A DNA stretch of 16,001 bases from APNM01 sp040361335 (GCF_040361335.1 NZ_APNM01000028.1:1-16001); one strand, 5' to 3'. Shown: positions 7,008-13,799, counted from the stretch's first letter. A program made the numbers and translations. Notes: generated by a model from the letters alone, not told the origin.

Positions 7008-7041
7008 AACCTTCTCAAAATTTCGCGATTTTGAGAAGGTT
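7008..7041 (-). terminator. Perfect 14-bp hairpin followed on the minus strand by a T-run
   Basis: AACCTTCTCAAAAT at 7008-7021 and its exact reverse complement at 7028-7041 flank a 6-base loop. On the minus strand the stem is followed by ATTTTTT (7001-7007), so it may stop transcription from the lipoprotein gene, which ends 115 bases upstream. A second arm pair (AGTCAAAA at 6997-7004 and TTTTGACT at 7040-7047) extends it with a bulge. The GC-poor stem makes a terminator only one reading; a regulator binding site is the other. Confidence 0.5.
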
Positions 7042-7155
7042 TTGACTGACCCTCTCAAATCCTTACTGGTTTGAGCAGCAATTTTCGGCCTCGAGAACGG
7101 AGTTCAATCTGTATTCCATCTATTGGCGCACAACAAGAGCGTCTGCCTGTTGGCA

Positions 7156-7659
7156 TCAGTACCAGAGAAGCTTCGATAGCTCGATACCCCCATTGACTAG
7201 ATTCACTCGATACAATCCCGGCGATTTGCATTCCTCGACGGGAGCCGTCTCTATCCCAAGAATCTTTTCAAGTGTTCCCAGAACGGCCGTGTTGTCAGAG
7301 GAATCCTTAACATTTTCGAGACGCCATCCATCGGCAATGGAGACCTCTGCTCCCGACTTCCCAAACCCGGACTTGATTTCAACTCGATATGGCTTCGAAT
7401 AGTCCGGCAAAACAAAAGGCGCTCCAGCACTACAGCGGCTTACGTATTCCGAGCATTTGCCTTCACTATCTTTTTCCACGCAGACGTTTTGCTTGCTCAC
7501 CTCCACGGCCACGAGCGGCTCATATACGATATAGCCGTTTATAGCACTATTTGCGGTGTGGGCCGCAGTCGCCTGCTCTGGCGATATTGGTTCGATTTCG
7601 ACACCGGCACATCCCGCCAATACGAATGCGACAACGATCATTCCCTGAAATCTCTTCAT
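7156..7659 (-). CDS. Small predicted lipoprotein of unknown function
   Basis: 167 residues beginning MKRFQGMIVVAFVLAGCAG, a classical lipoprotein signal peptide with lipobox LAGC and acylated C17. It should be anchored to a membrane with the rest in the periplasm. The start at 7659 is set by AAAGGAGTG seven bases upstream and by the signal peptide; the open frame extends 13 codons further upstream but that part would spoil the signal. The mature part has several cysteines (NVCVEKDSEGKCSEYVSRCS, and ECKSPG near the end) that could form disulphides. I do not recognise the family. It lies between the two copies of the duplicated segment, on the same strand as its neighbours, and is AT-richer than the core genes to the right. 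A hairpin with a T-run follows it. Confidence 0.8.
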   Translation of the reverse strand: MKRFQGMIVVAFVLAGCAGVEIEPISPEQATAAHTANSAINGYIVYEPLVAVEVSKQNVCVEKDSEGKCSEYVSRCSAGAPFVLPDYSKPYRVEIKSGFGKSGAEVSIADGWRLENVKDSSDNTAVLGTLEKILGIETAPVEECKSPGLYRVNLVNGGIELSKLLWY

Positions 7660-7728
7660 TCTCGACACTCCTTTCGAGTTACCTCTCATTAGCAACAAAA
7701 ACCAGACAGAACCCCTCGCTTTGGGTAC

Positions 7729-7952
7729 AGGCGATATCGTTCACATTCACGATCACGATACCTCCGAAATCGCTCCAGCATCCTCGGCCAAGGCCTGTCG
7801 GCCATAGAGGCTGAGCCCCAGGTGCCGTTGAAGGAAAAGAAGGCGGCCTCGGGCGGGGATTCCATCCTGGGGAGACCGAAACCCTGTTCGTAGCGGATCG
7901 ACCGTTCGAGGTCGATCACTCCCAGGGTGATGAGGCTGATGCGGGGTTTCAT
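7729..7952 (-). pseudogene. Decayed duplicate of the VOC-family gene
   Basis: The start (ATG 7952) reads MKPRISLITLGVIDLERSIR, almost the same as the intact VOC gene at 6185-6613. Three bases are then missing (RSIRYEQG against RSIRFYEKG), and two extra bases in the stretch GAGCCCCA at 7813-7820 throw the frame out after NGTW. The true continuation (LYGRQALAEDAG) survives in another frame. Similarity fades near 7729, so the whole second half, including the metal-binding WEI segment, is gone. The open frame continuing to 7689 is not homologous. This is a clear pseudogene and a marker of the local duplication. Confidence 0.88.
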
Positions 7953-8105
7953 GTCTTGTCGTCCGTGACTGTCCTCGCTTCCGTGCCGGCACGCTGTTGC
8001 TAATCGCCCCGGCCGGCGAATCCGTAGCGTGCCAATTCGTCCTTGGTCAGATAATGCACATCGTCCGACTCGACGTCGAGCATGGCGTCCACGATCGCCG
8101 GGTCG
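7729..8105 (-). repeat. Direct duplication, right copy
   Basis: Counterpart of 6405-6775. Here the VOC part is broken and the protease-like gene is complete. The matching stretch includes the shared block GCTAATCGCCCCGGCCGGCG around the protease-like stop codon. The endpoints are approximate. Confidence 0.85.
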
Positions 8106-8797
8106 ATGCCGACCTTGTCGAAATACTGCCGCAGGTTTTGCAGCGCTTCGTCGTAGACCGCCTCGTTGCCCGTGAGGGGACTGCCCCGGCGGAAGTACAT
8201 GCGGTGGATGCCGACCTTGCCCTCAATGTTGCGTTCGTCACCCGCCGCCAGCAGCAGGACGCAGGCGCTGATGCAGAGGTCGTCTTCGCGCACGACTGTG
8301 GTCAGGCGCAGGTCCATGCGGAACAGGCCGCTGCCCAGGGCCTCGGCGACGTTCATGTCGCCGCCGCGGGAATGCAGGGACAGGGTGACGTCCTCGAACT
8401 TGCGGCCGGTTGCCTTCTGGGCATCCAGGAGGGCGGTGACGACCGCGCCCATCGGCGACAGGAGGCCTTCGGTGAACTTGCCGGACAGATGTGCCGCGAT
8501 GACGGACTTGCCTTTATCCGATAGCGCCCGGCGGCTGCAGTGCAGGGTGGCGCGGTGCAGGGCTTCCGGCGGATCGGTCGCGCGGAAGGCGATGCGGCGG
8601 CGGTCCGATCCGGATTCGGCCGGGGCGGCACGCTCCCGGAGGAAGGCCGGGAGGGGGTCGTCCGCGGCCGGCTTCAGGGCGGTTTCGGGACAGGTGACGG
8701 CCAGTTGGTCGGCGCCGGCATGAGACGTTGTCGTCGCAGCGAGCAGGGCCGCGAGTATCAATGACTTTGCACCGATACCGATGGCCTTATGCTTCAC
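8000..8797 (-). CDS. Secreted ClpP/crotonase-fold protease-like protein (COG3904-like)
   Basis: 265 residues with an N-terminal signal peptide (KSLILAALLAATTTSHA, cleavage near residue 27), so probably periplasmic. The body has the ClpP/SppA-like pattern: SLHSRGGDMNVAEALGSGLF (residues 140-159; the glycine-rich turn of the INSPGG type), then DDLCISACVLLLAAGDERN, where S177 is the likely nucleophile, and GIHRMYF with H198 as candidate base. Proteins of this layout are often annotated as COG3904, periplasmic; substrates are unknown. The start is GTG at 8795-8797, overlapping the stop of the upstream stub as GTGA, which suggests translational coupling. The last about 38 codons are duplicated at 6662-6775. 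It could be a catalytically altered relative; the catalytic assignment rests on motif spacing only. Confidence 0.75.
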   Translation of the reverse strand: MKHKAIGIGAKSLILAALLAATTTSHAGADQLAVTCPETALKPAADDPLPAFLRERAAPAESGSDRRRIAFRATDPPEALHRATLHCSRRALSDKGKSVIAAHLSGKFTEGLLSPMGAVVTALLDAQKATGRKFEDVTLSLHSRGGDMNVAEALGSGLFRMDLRLTTVVREDDLCISACVLLLAAGDERNIEGKVGIHRMYFRRGSPLTGNEAVYDEALQNLRQYFDKVGIDPAIVDAMLDVESDDVHYLTKDELARYGFAGRGD

Positions 8798-8913
8798 TCA
8801 GGCACCCGCCATTTCCTCGGGTTCGTCCGGTATTCGCTCCGCGCCATGGCGAGCGTTCGCCGACGATAGTCGCTCGACGAAATGATGCCGACTTTCATGA
8901 CTTTGGCTTTCAT
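8794..8913 (-). pseudogene. 39-codon N-terminal stub resembling a small HTH regulator
   Basis: It reads MKAKVMKVGIISSSDYRRRT then LAMARSEYRTNPRKWRVPE and stops at 8794-8796, overlapping the GTG of the next gene. The start (KVGIxSxxDYxxRTLAxARxEY) resembles, from memory, the N-terminus of small MarR/HTH-type regulators in which ...IARGEYxPxPxEPKVWF is followed by the helix-turn-helix. Here that part ends abruptly and the HTH is lost. It may now serve as a leader peptide coupled to the protease-like gene. An alternative start is ATG 8898. The operator-like palindrome 20-36 bases upstream supports a former autoregulated gene. The family call is tentative. Confidence 0.45.
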
Positions 8914-8932
8914 GTCGAGCCGATGGCTTTCG

Positions 8933-8949
8933 TTATCATCGGTTGATAA
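8933..8949. promoter_or_regulatory. Operator-like palindrome before the HTH stub
   Basis: TTATCA at 8933-8938 and TGATAA at 8944-8949 form a perfect 6-bp inverted repeat with a 5-base spacer, starting 20 bases upstream of the stub ATG. Its size and position match a dimeric-regulator site in an autoregulated promoter. Confidence 0.4.
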
Positions 8950-9018
8950 TTGAACGCTAGCAGCGCTCGGTCGGGATTTCCAGGGGCACAAACGCGTGCC
9001 CAAAGCCCCTCATCCTGG

Positions 9019-9042
9019 CCTTCTCCCCTCGGGGGAGAAGGG
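9019..9042. repeat. REP-like palindrome (CCTTCTCCCC...GGGGGAGAAGG)
   Basis: A GC-rich hairpin of the same type as those at 11671-11746 and 15705-15966, preceded by CCCCTCATCCTGG as in the other copies. It lies in the 250-base gap 8950-9199 after ybbP. A second weaker GC-rich inverted sequence (CCCGGACAAGCC...GGCTTTCCGGG) lies near 9125-9152. No gene is seen in this gap. Confidence 0.7.
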
Positions 9043-9199
9043 ACTGACAATCGCTTCCAAACGCGGGACGCTAAAGCGGAACGAAGGCAATTCCTGCCGG
9101 ACACCGTCGAATGCTTCGCTGGTTCCCGGACAAGCCCTCCGGGCTTTCCGGGATGACGATCAGTCGGGTTCGGGCCTTTTCCGGGCCTGATCCGGGGCA

Positions 9200-11647
9200 C
9201 TAGGCGTCGGCCAGCAAGCGCATGGGCGGGGTGCGGCGGGCGGCGCGGCCTAGGCGGGTGCCGGCGGCGGCGACGGCCAGGGCGGCCAGGGCCGGGAGGG
9301 CCTGCCATGCGGACCAGGGGAGCGTGCCGTCCAGGAGCAGGTTGCCGAGCGGGACCAGGGCGGCGAAGACGGCCGCGGTGGCGGTAGTACCGGCGAAGGC
9401 GCCCCAGGCCAGGGACTCGCGCCAGGCGACGCGGCGCAGCAGGCGGCTGTCGGCGCCCAGGGCGCGCAGCAGGGCGTTGTCGCGGGCGCGGGCCTCGGCC
9501 ATGGCGAGCAGCGCGGCGGCCAGCACCAGCAGGGCGGCGCCCATGAGCAGCAGGGCCAGCAGGCCGGTGGCGCGGGTGGCCTGGGAGATCACGGCCTGGG
9601 CGCGATCCAGCAGGGCCTCGACGTCGAGCACCGTGGCCTGGGGCATCTCGCGCAGCAGCTCGGCCAGGCGGGCGCCGTCGCCCGGGGGCAGCCAGAAGCT
9701 GGTGAGCCAGGTGATCTGCGATTCGGGCAGGCTGCCCGGGGCGAAGATGAAGTAGAAGTTGGGGGCGAAGCTTTCCCAGTCCACCTCGCGCAGGCTGGTG
9801 ACGCGGGCCTGTAGGGTGCCGCCGGCGCCGACGAAGGTGAGTTCGTCGCCGATCTCCAGCGACAGGGCCTGCGCCAGCTCGCGCTCGACCGAGACGCCGC
9901 CGTCGGCCCCCGGCCCGAACCATTCGCCCTCGGCCACGCGGTTGCTGGGCGGCACGCTGTCGGTCTCGGTGAGCACCAGGTCGCGGTTGAGGGCATTCTC
10001 CGATTCCCGGACTTCCTTGGTGACCGCCTCGCGCACCGGCTTGCCGTCGATCTCGACCAGGCGCGCCCGGACCACGGGGTAGCGCGGCTTGGCGATGGCG
10101 TCGTGGCGTTCGAGCCAGGCGTCCAGGGCCGGCAGGTCGCGGTCGAAGACGTTGAGCACGAAATGGTTGGGCGCCTTCTCGGGCAGTCGCGCCCGCCAGT
10201 CGTCGAGCAGCTCGCGGCCGGCCTGGCCGGACAGTGCCAGCACCGCCATCGACACGGTCAGGGCGGCCAGCAGCGGTAGCGCGATCCGGGGCCGCCGGCT
10301 CAGGCGGCGCACGGCCAGCCGGGTCGCCAGCGGCAGGCGCGGACTGAGCCAGTCCAGGCCCTTGAGCACCGGCCACAGCAGCAGCGGCAAGCCCACCACC
10401 GCCGCCACCAGCAACGCGAGCAGGATGCCGGTCTCGGCGAGCGAGCCGGTGAGCCAGGCCGACACCGCCAGCAGCGATCCCAGCCCGGCCGCGAACGCGA
10501 CCTGCCCCGCCGTGCCTACGCCGCCGGTCTCGCCGCGCAACAGCCCGGCGACCGGCCGCCGGGCCAACCCCAGGATCTGCGGCAGCCCGAACACCAGCCA
10601 GAGGACGAAGGGACCGGCCGCGACCGCCAGCCAGTGACCGGCCCCGGCGGCCAGCGGACCGTGCCAGCCGAGGGCCGCGCGCGCGGCGAGGATCAGCGCC
10701 GTGCCGGCGGCCACGCCCAGGGTCGCCGCGGGCGCCAACGCGACCAGTTCACCGCCCAGCAGGCGGGTCACGACCCGGCGGCGCGGGGCGCCGAAGGTGC
10801 GCAGCAGGGCCGCGAGCCGCGCCCGGCGGGCGGCGCGCCGGGCGGTGGCCAGGTGCACGGCCGCGCCGCAGAGCAGCACCACCAGCAGCACGCCCAGGGT
10901 CACGTAAAGGGCGAGCTGCTGCAGCGGCCCCAGGGCGCGGATCGCGGCGTCGCCGGGGCCGTGCAGCGATTGGTCCGGACGCAGGTCCGCCGCCAGCCGC
11001 GCGCGCAGGTCGGCGATGGCCGCCGGCGGGCCGTCGAACAGGGTGCGGTGGGTCACGCGGCTGCCGGGGCCGAGCAGGTCGGCCGCGGGCAGGTCATCCG
11101 CGTGCATCAGTACGCGGGGATTGACGCTGTAGAAGGCGGCACCCTGGTCCGGCTCGCGCCGGACCACGCCCGCGATCTCGAGTTCGGCGCGGCCGATTTC
11201 AATACGGTCGCCGACCGTCACCGGCAGCCGGTCGATCACCGCGTCCGCGACCCAGACCGTGCCCGGCGCCGGCCCCGACTCGCGGGGCACGGCGTCCGCG
11301 AACCGCCCCGGCGCCACCGACAGCGTACCCAGCAGCGGGTAGCCGTCGGTGACCGCCTTCACCCCCGCCAGCAGCGAGGCGTCGCCGGCCAGGATCACCG
11401 TGGGGAAGGTGTGGGCCGCCGCCCGGCGCACCCCGTCCGGGACTTCGGTCTGCGCCGGCTCGGGCGCGCGGGTGCCCTCCAGCACCAGCGACCCGCCCAG
11501 GGTCTCGGCGCTGCGCTCCGCCACCCGCGCCTGCAGCTCGGCGCGGAACAGCACCATGGTCGCGAACGCCAGCGCGGCCAGGGCCACCGCCAGGGCCAGG
11601 ACGCGGAAGGCGCCGTCGCGGTAGGGGCGGAACGGGGCGTGTGTCAT
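9200..11647 (-). CDS. ybbP: ABC transporter permease YbbP (FtsX/MacB-type)
   Basis: 815 residues, close in length to E. coli YbbP. TM1 is at about residues 14-34 (RVLALAVALAALAFATMVLF), followed by a large periplasmic domain. A TM cluster then spans about 245-430 (LALYVTLGVLLVVLLCGAAV, ALAPAATLGVAAGTALILAA, HWLAVAAGPFVLWLVFGLPQ, and others). TM about 456-474 opens a second periplasmic domain, and the last three TMs lie at about 697-717, 745-772 and 780-797. This is the duplicated FtsX layout. The stretch REVDWESFAPNFYFIFAPGS (621-640) is characteristic of this subfamily. It pairs with YbbA, probably in an envelope lipid or mechanotransmission-type export system; the substrate is unknown. The start ATG 11647 has a G-rich GAGGGGGCGG a few bases upstream that belongs to the edge of the repeat array between the genes. 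Confidence 0.92.
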   Translation of the reverse strand: MTHAPFRPYRDGAFRVLALAVALAALAFATMVLFRAELQARVAERSAETLGGSLVLEGTRAPEPAQTEVPDGVRRAAAHTFPTVILAGDASLLAGVKAVTDGYPLLGTLSVAPGRFADAVPRESGPAPGTVWVADAVIDRLPVTVGDRIEIGRAELEIAGVVRREPDQGAAFYSVNPRVLMHADDLPAADLLGPGSRVTHRTLFDGPPAAIADLRARLAADLRPDQSLHGPGDAAIRALGPLQQLALYVTLGVLLVVLLCGAAVHLATARRAARRARLAALLRTFGAPRRRVVTRLLGGELVALAPAATLGVAAGTALILAARAALGWHGPLAAGAGHWLAVAAGPFVLWLVFGLPQILGLARRPVAGLLRGETGGVGTAGQVAFAAGLGSLLAVSAWLTGSLAETGILLALLVAAVVGLPLLLWPVLKGLDWLSPRLPLATRLAVRRLSRRPRIALPLLAALTVSMAVLALSGQAGRELLDDWRARLPEKAPNHFVLNVFDRDLPALDAWLERHDAIAKPRYPVVRARLVEIDGKPVREAVTKEVRESENALNRDLVLTETDSVPPSNRVAEGEWFGPGADGGVSVERELAQALSLEIGDELTFVGAGGTLQARVTSLREVDWESFAPNFYFIFAPGSLPESQITWLTSFWLPPGDGARLAELLREMPQATVLDVEALLDRAQAVISQATRATGLLALLLMGAALLVLAAALLAMAEARARDNALLRALGADSRLLRRVAWRESLAWGAFAGTTATAAVFAALVPLGNLLLDGTLPWSAWQALPALAALAVAAAGTRLGRAARRTPPMRLLADA

Positions 11648-11658
11648 GGCGAAACCGC

Positions 11659-11848
11659 CCCCTCACCCCGGCCCTCTCCCCCGCAAGCGGGGGAGAGGGG
11701 GTAATGGATTTTGTGCCGCTCTCCCCCATGAGCGGGGGAGAGGGGGTAATGGGTTTTGTGCCGATCTCCCCCACAAGCGTGGCAGAAGGAGTAATGGGTT
11801 TTGCGCCGATCTCCCTCGCGAGCTAGGCAATGGGTTTTGCGCCGCTGT
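11659..11848. repeat. Decayed 45-bp tandem repeat with palindromic cores between ybbA and ybbP
   Basis: Units beginning GTAATGG(A/G)TTTTGTGCCG start at 11701, 11746 and 11791 (exact 45-base steps), with a shortened unit at about 11827. Each carries a CTCCCCC...GGGGGAG-type palindrome, perfect in the first units (11671-11697 and 11720-11746) and eroded in the later ones (CTCCCCCACAAGCGTGGCAG; CTCCCTCGCGAGCTAGG). The array fills the whole gap between the ybbA stop and the ybbP start, so it would sit inside the operon mRNA as a row of hairpins. Confidence 0.85.
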
Positions 11849-12523
11849 CTAGGCATGGAGCCTTCCCGCCTCCAGGTCCAGCGTCCGCCCGCAACGCGCC
11901 GCCAGGGCGTCGTCGTGGGTCACCAGCACCAGCGCGGTACCGGCTTCGGCGTTGAGTTCGAACAGCAGGTCGGCGACGCGGTCGCGGTTGGCGTGGTCGA
12001 GGCTGCCGGTGGGCTCGTCCGCGAACAGCAGCCGCGGCCGGGGGGCGAAGGCGCGGGCCAGGGCCACGCGCTGCTGCTCCCCGCCGGACAGGGTGGCCGG
12101 GAAATGGCGCAGACGGTGGCCCAGGCCGACCCGTTCCAGCCAGGCCGCGGCCTCTTCGCGCGCGCCGCGGCGGCCGGCCACCTCCAGCGGCAGCATCACG
12201 TTCTCCAGCGCGTCCAGGTCCGGCACCAGGTGGAAGGCCTGGAACACGAAGCCGCAGACCGCGCCGCGGCGCCGGGCGCGGGCGTCCTCGTCGAGCGTGC
12301 TGAAGGGCTCGCCGTCCAGCCGCACGCCGCCGGCGGAGGGCACATCCAGGCCCGCGAGCAGTCCCAGGAGGGTGGATTTGCCGCTGCCGGAGGGTCCGCG
12401 CACGGCCACGGTCTCCGCCGGGGCCACGGCCAGGTCGATGGAATCCAGTAACATCAGGGGCCCGTCGGGGCCGGGCACGCTCTTGCCCAGGCCCTCGGCG
12501 GCGAGAATCGGAGTGTCGTTCAT
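11849..12523 (-). CDS. ybbA: ABC transporter ATP-binding protein YbbA (LolD/MacB-type)
   Basis: 224 residues with all ABC ATPase motifs: Walker A GPSGSGKST (43-51), Q-loop FVFQAFHLVP (92-101), signature LSGGEQQRVALARA (145-158), Walker B LLFADEP (165-171), D-loop SLD (174-176) and switch VTHD with H203. The early EGLGKSVPGPDGPLMLLDSI and the ALENVMLPLEVAGRRG region match YbbA closely. It energises YbbP. The start MNDTPILAAEG at 12523 is chosen because it fits the family's short N-terminus; the open frame reaches 12616 but that extension is Ala/Arg/Thr-rich and overlaps tesA. Its ATG (12521-12523 on minus) overlaps the tesA ATG (12522-12524 on plus) in a single CATG, the same divergent arrangement of tesA and ybbA-ybbP known from E. 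coli. Confidence 0.94.
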   Translation of the reverse strand: MNDTPILAAEGLGKSVPGPDGPLMLLDSIDLAVAPAETVAVRGPSGSGKSTLLGLLAGLDVPSAGGVRLDGEPFSTLDEDARARRRGAVCGFVFQAFHLVPDLDALENVMLPLEVAGRRGAREEAAAWLERVGLGHRLRHFPATLSGGEQQRVALARAFAPRPRLLFADEPTGSLDHANRDRVADLLFELNAEAGTALVLVTHDDALAARCGRTLDLEAGRLHA

Positions 12524-13163
12524 GCGTGCGTTGCTGTCCTTCGTCCTGGCATCGGTCCTGTCCTGCGTCGCCCTGCCGGCGGCGGCCGGCGGCGTGCTGG
12601 TGCTGGGCGACAGCATCGGCGCCGGCTACGGCCTGCCGCCCGAGGCCGGCTGGGTCCATGCGCTGGGCGAGCGCCTGGACACAGTATGCCCCGGCATGCC
12701 GGTGCACAACGCCTCGGTCAGCGGCGAGACCAGCGCCGGCGGCCGGCGCCGCCTGCCCGAGCTGCTGGACCGCCACGAGCCGGGCGTGGTGGTGATCGAG
12801 CTGGGCGGCAACGACGGCCTGCGCGGCCTGCCGGTGGCCGAGTTGCGCGCCAACCTGGCGGCGATCGTCGAGACCGCGCGCGCGGCCGGCGCCCGGGTGC
12901 TGCTGCTGGGCATGCGTATCCCGCCGAACTATGGCCCCGCCTACACGGAATCGTTCGCCGCCGCCTTCGATACGGTGGCGGAGGCCGCTTCGGTTGCGTA
13001 CGTGCCGTTCCTGCTGGAGGGCATCGCCCTGGACGAGTCCCTGATGCAGGCGGACGGCATCCACCCCAACGCGGCGGCGCAGCCGGCGATCGCGGCCAAG
13101 GTCTGGCCGGCGCTGAAGCCCCTGGTGGGGTCGCAATGCGATAATGGGGATGAAGAAGGCTAA
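12522..13163 (+). CDS. tesA: Secreted GDSL esterase/lysophospholipase, acyl-CoA thioesterase I
   Basis: 213 residues of the SGNH-hydrolase family: thioesterase I / protease I / lysophospholipase L1. The signal peptide is residues 1-22 (MRALLSFVLASVLSCVALPAAA), so it is periplasmic. Block I is VLVLGDSIGAGYG with nucleophile S31; block II NASVSGETS (63-71) has the oxyanion Gly; block III ELGGNDGLRG (93-102) has N97; block V QADGIHPNAAAQP holds D178 and H181. Length matches TesA of E. coli. Start ATG 12522 has GGAG eight bases upstream, inside the first codons of ybbA. The 3' end is unusual in that a long inverted repeat begins within the TAA stop (13161-13163). The tail CDNGDEEG beyond the last core helix is probably recently changed sequence. 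Confidence 0.95.
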   Translation: MRALLSFVLASVLSCVALPAAAGGVLVLGDSIGAGYGLPPEAGWVHALGERLDTVCPGMPVHNASVSGETSAGGRRRLPELLDRHEPGVVVIELGGNDGLRGLPVAELRANLAAIVETARAAGARVLLLGMRIPPNYGPAYTESFAAAFDTVAEAASVAYVPFLLEGIALDESLMQADGIHPNAAAQPAIAAKVWPALKPLVGSQCDNGDEEG

Positions 13164-13245
13164 CCACAGAGACACAGAGCACACAGAGAAGATATGCCAT
13201 ATCAAACCTGTGTCTTTCCTCTGTGCCCTCTGTGTCTCTGTGGTT
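13162..13245. repeat. Long imperfect inverted repeat (AACCACAGAGACACAGAG type)
   Basis: AACCACAGAGACACAGAGCA at 13162 onward (arm to about 13188) pairs with 13218-13245, whose reverse complement starts with the same 18 bases, around a 29-base AT-richer centre. It starts inside the tesA stop codon and ends 20 bases before the gloA ATG. It may end tesA transcription, but no T-run follows. The same motif is, from memory, a dispersed repeat in various Gram-negative genomes. Confidence 0.85.
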
Positions 13246-13265
13246 CATTCCGTAGGAGTTAATAG

Positions 13266-13799
13266 ATGAGCGCACGCCATTTCGAAGAGGCGCCCGGCCT
13301 GTGCGAGAACCCGGACGCGGCCACGGGCGGCTTCCGTCTCAACCACACCATGCTGCGGGTGAAGGATCCCGCGCGCTCGCTGGATTTCTATACGCGGGTA
13401 TTGGGCATGCGCCTGCTGCGCCGCCTGGATTTCGAGGCGATGACCTTCACCTTGTATTTCCTCGGCTTCGTGGACGAGGCCGAGGCCGAGGCGGTGCCGG
13501 CGGACGACGGCGCGCGCAGCGAGTGGCTGTTCCGCCAGAAGGCGATCCTGGAGCTGACCCACAACTGGGGCACCGAGGACGATGCGGATGTCGCCTACCA
13601 CGACGGCAACGCCGAGCCGCAGGGCTTCGGCCACATCGCGATCACCGTGCCGGACGTATATGCCGCGTGCGAACGCTTCGACGACCTCGGCGTCGAGTTC
13701 GTGAAGCGGCCCGACGACGGCAAGATGAAGGGCATCGCCTTCATCCGCGACCCGGACGGCTACTGGATCGAGGTGGTGCAGGCCGACCTAATGACCTGA
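13266..13799 (+). CDS. gloA: Lactoylglutathione lyase (glyoxalase I), long Zn-type form
   Basis: 177 residues converting the methylglyoxal-glutathione hemithioacetal to S-lactoylglutathione in the cytoplasm. The stretch HTMLRVKDPARSLDFYTRVL is the family signature. Metal ligands by position are H27, E96 (LELTHNWG), H123 (FGHIAI) and E169 (YWIEVVQ). The inserted loops (FLGFVDEAEAEAVPADDGAR and NWGTEDDADVAYHDGNAEPQ) match the longer eukaryote/Pseudomonas-putida-like form, usually zinc-dependent, and not the short nickel-type E. coli GloA. The first ligand is His, as in many bacterial members, where the human enzyme has Gln. Start ATG 13266 follows TAGGAG with 8 bases between. It is separated from tesA by the inverted repeat and followed 57 bases on by the acyl-CoA dehydrogenase gene on the same strand. 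Confidence 0.95.
   Translation: MSARHFEEAPGLCENPDAATGGFRLNHTMLRVKDPARSLDFYTRVLGMRLLRRLDFEAMTFTLYFLGFVDEAEAEAVPADDGARSEWLFRQKAILELTHNWGTEDDADVAYHDGNAEPQGFGHIAITVPDVYAACERFDDLGVEFVKRPDDGKMKGIAFIRDPDGYWIEVVQADLMT

Noticed and set aside
7660..7698. 13-residue N-terminal extension of the lipoprotein
   Set aside because: It would disrupt the signal peptide. A strong AAAGGAG is correctly placed for ATG 7659.
8910..10376. 488-codon minus-strand open frame overlapping the 3' part of ybbP
   Set aside because: It is in a different frame of ybbP with low-complexity Arg/Pro/Gly/Ala content; ybbP matches its family over the full length.
11952..12521. Extension of the tesA frame upstream of 12522
   Set aside because: The extension is Ser/Arg-rich and antisense to ybbA. 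The signal peptide and the Shine-Dalgarno fix the start at 12522.
11823..13205. 460-codon minus-strand open frame over ybbA and tesA
   Set aside because: It is a shadow frame of two recognised genes, Arg/Gly/Ala-rich and without family motifs.
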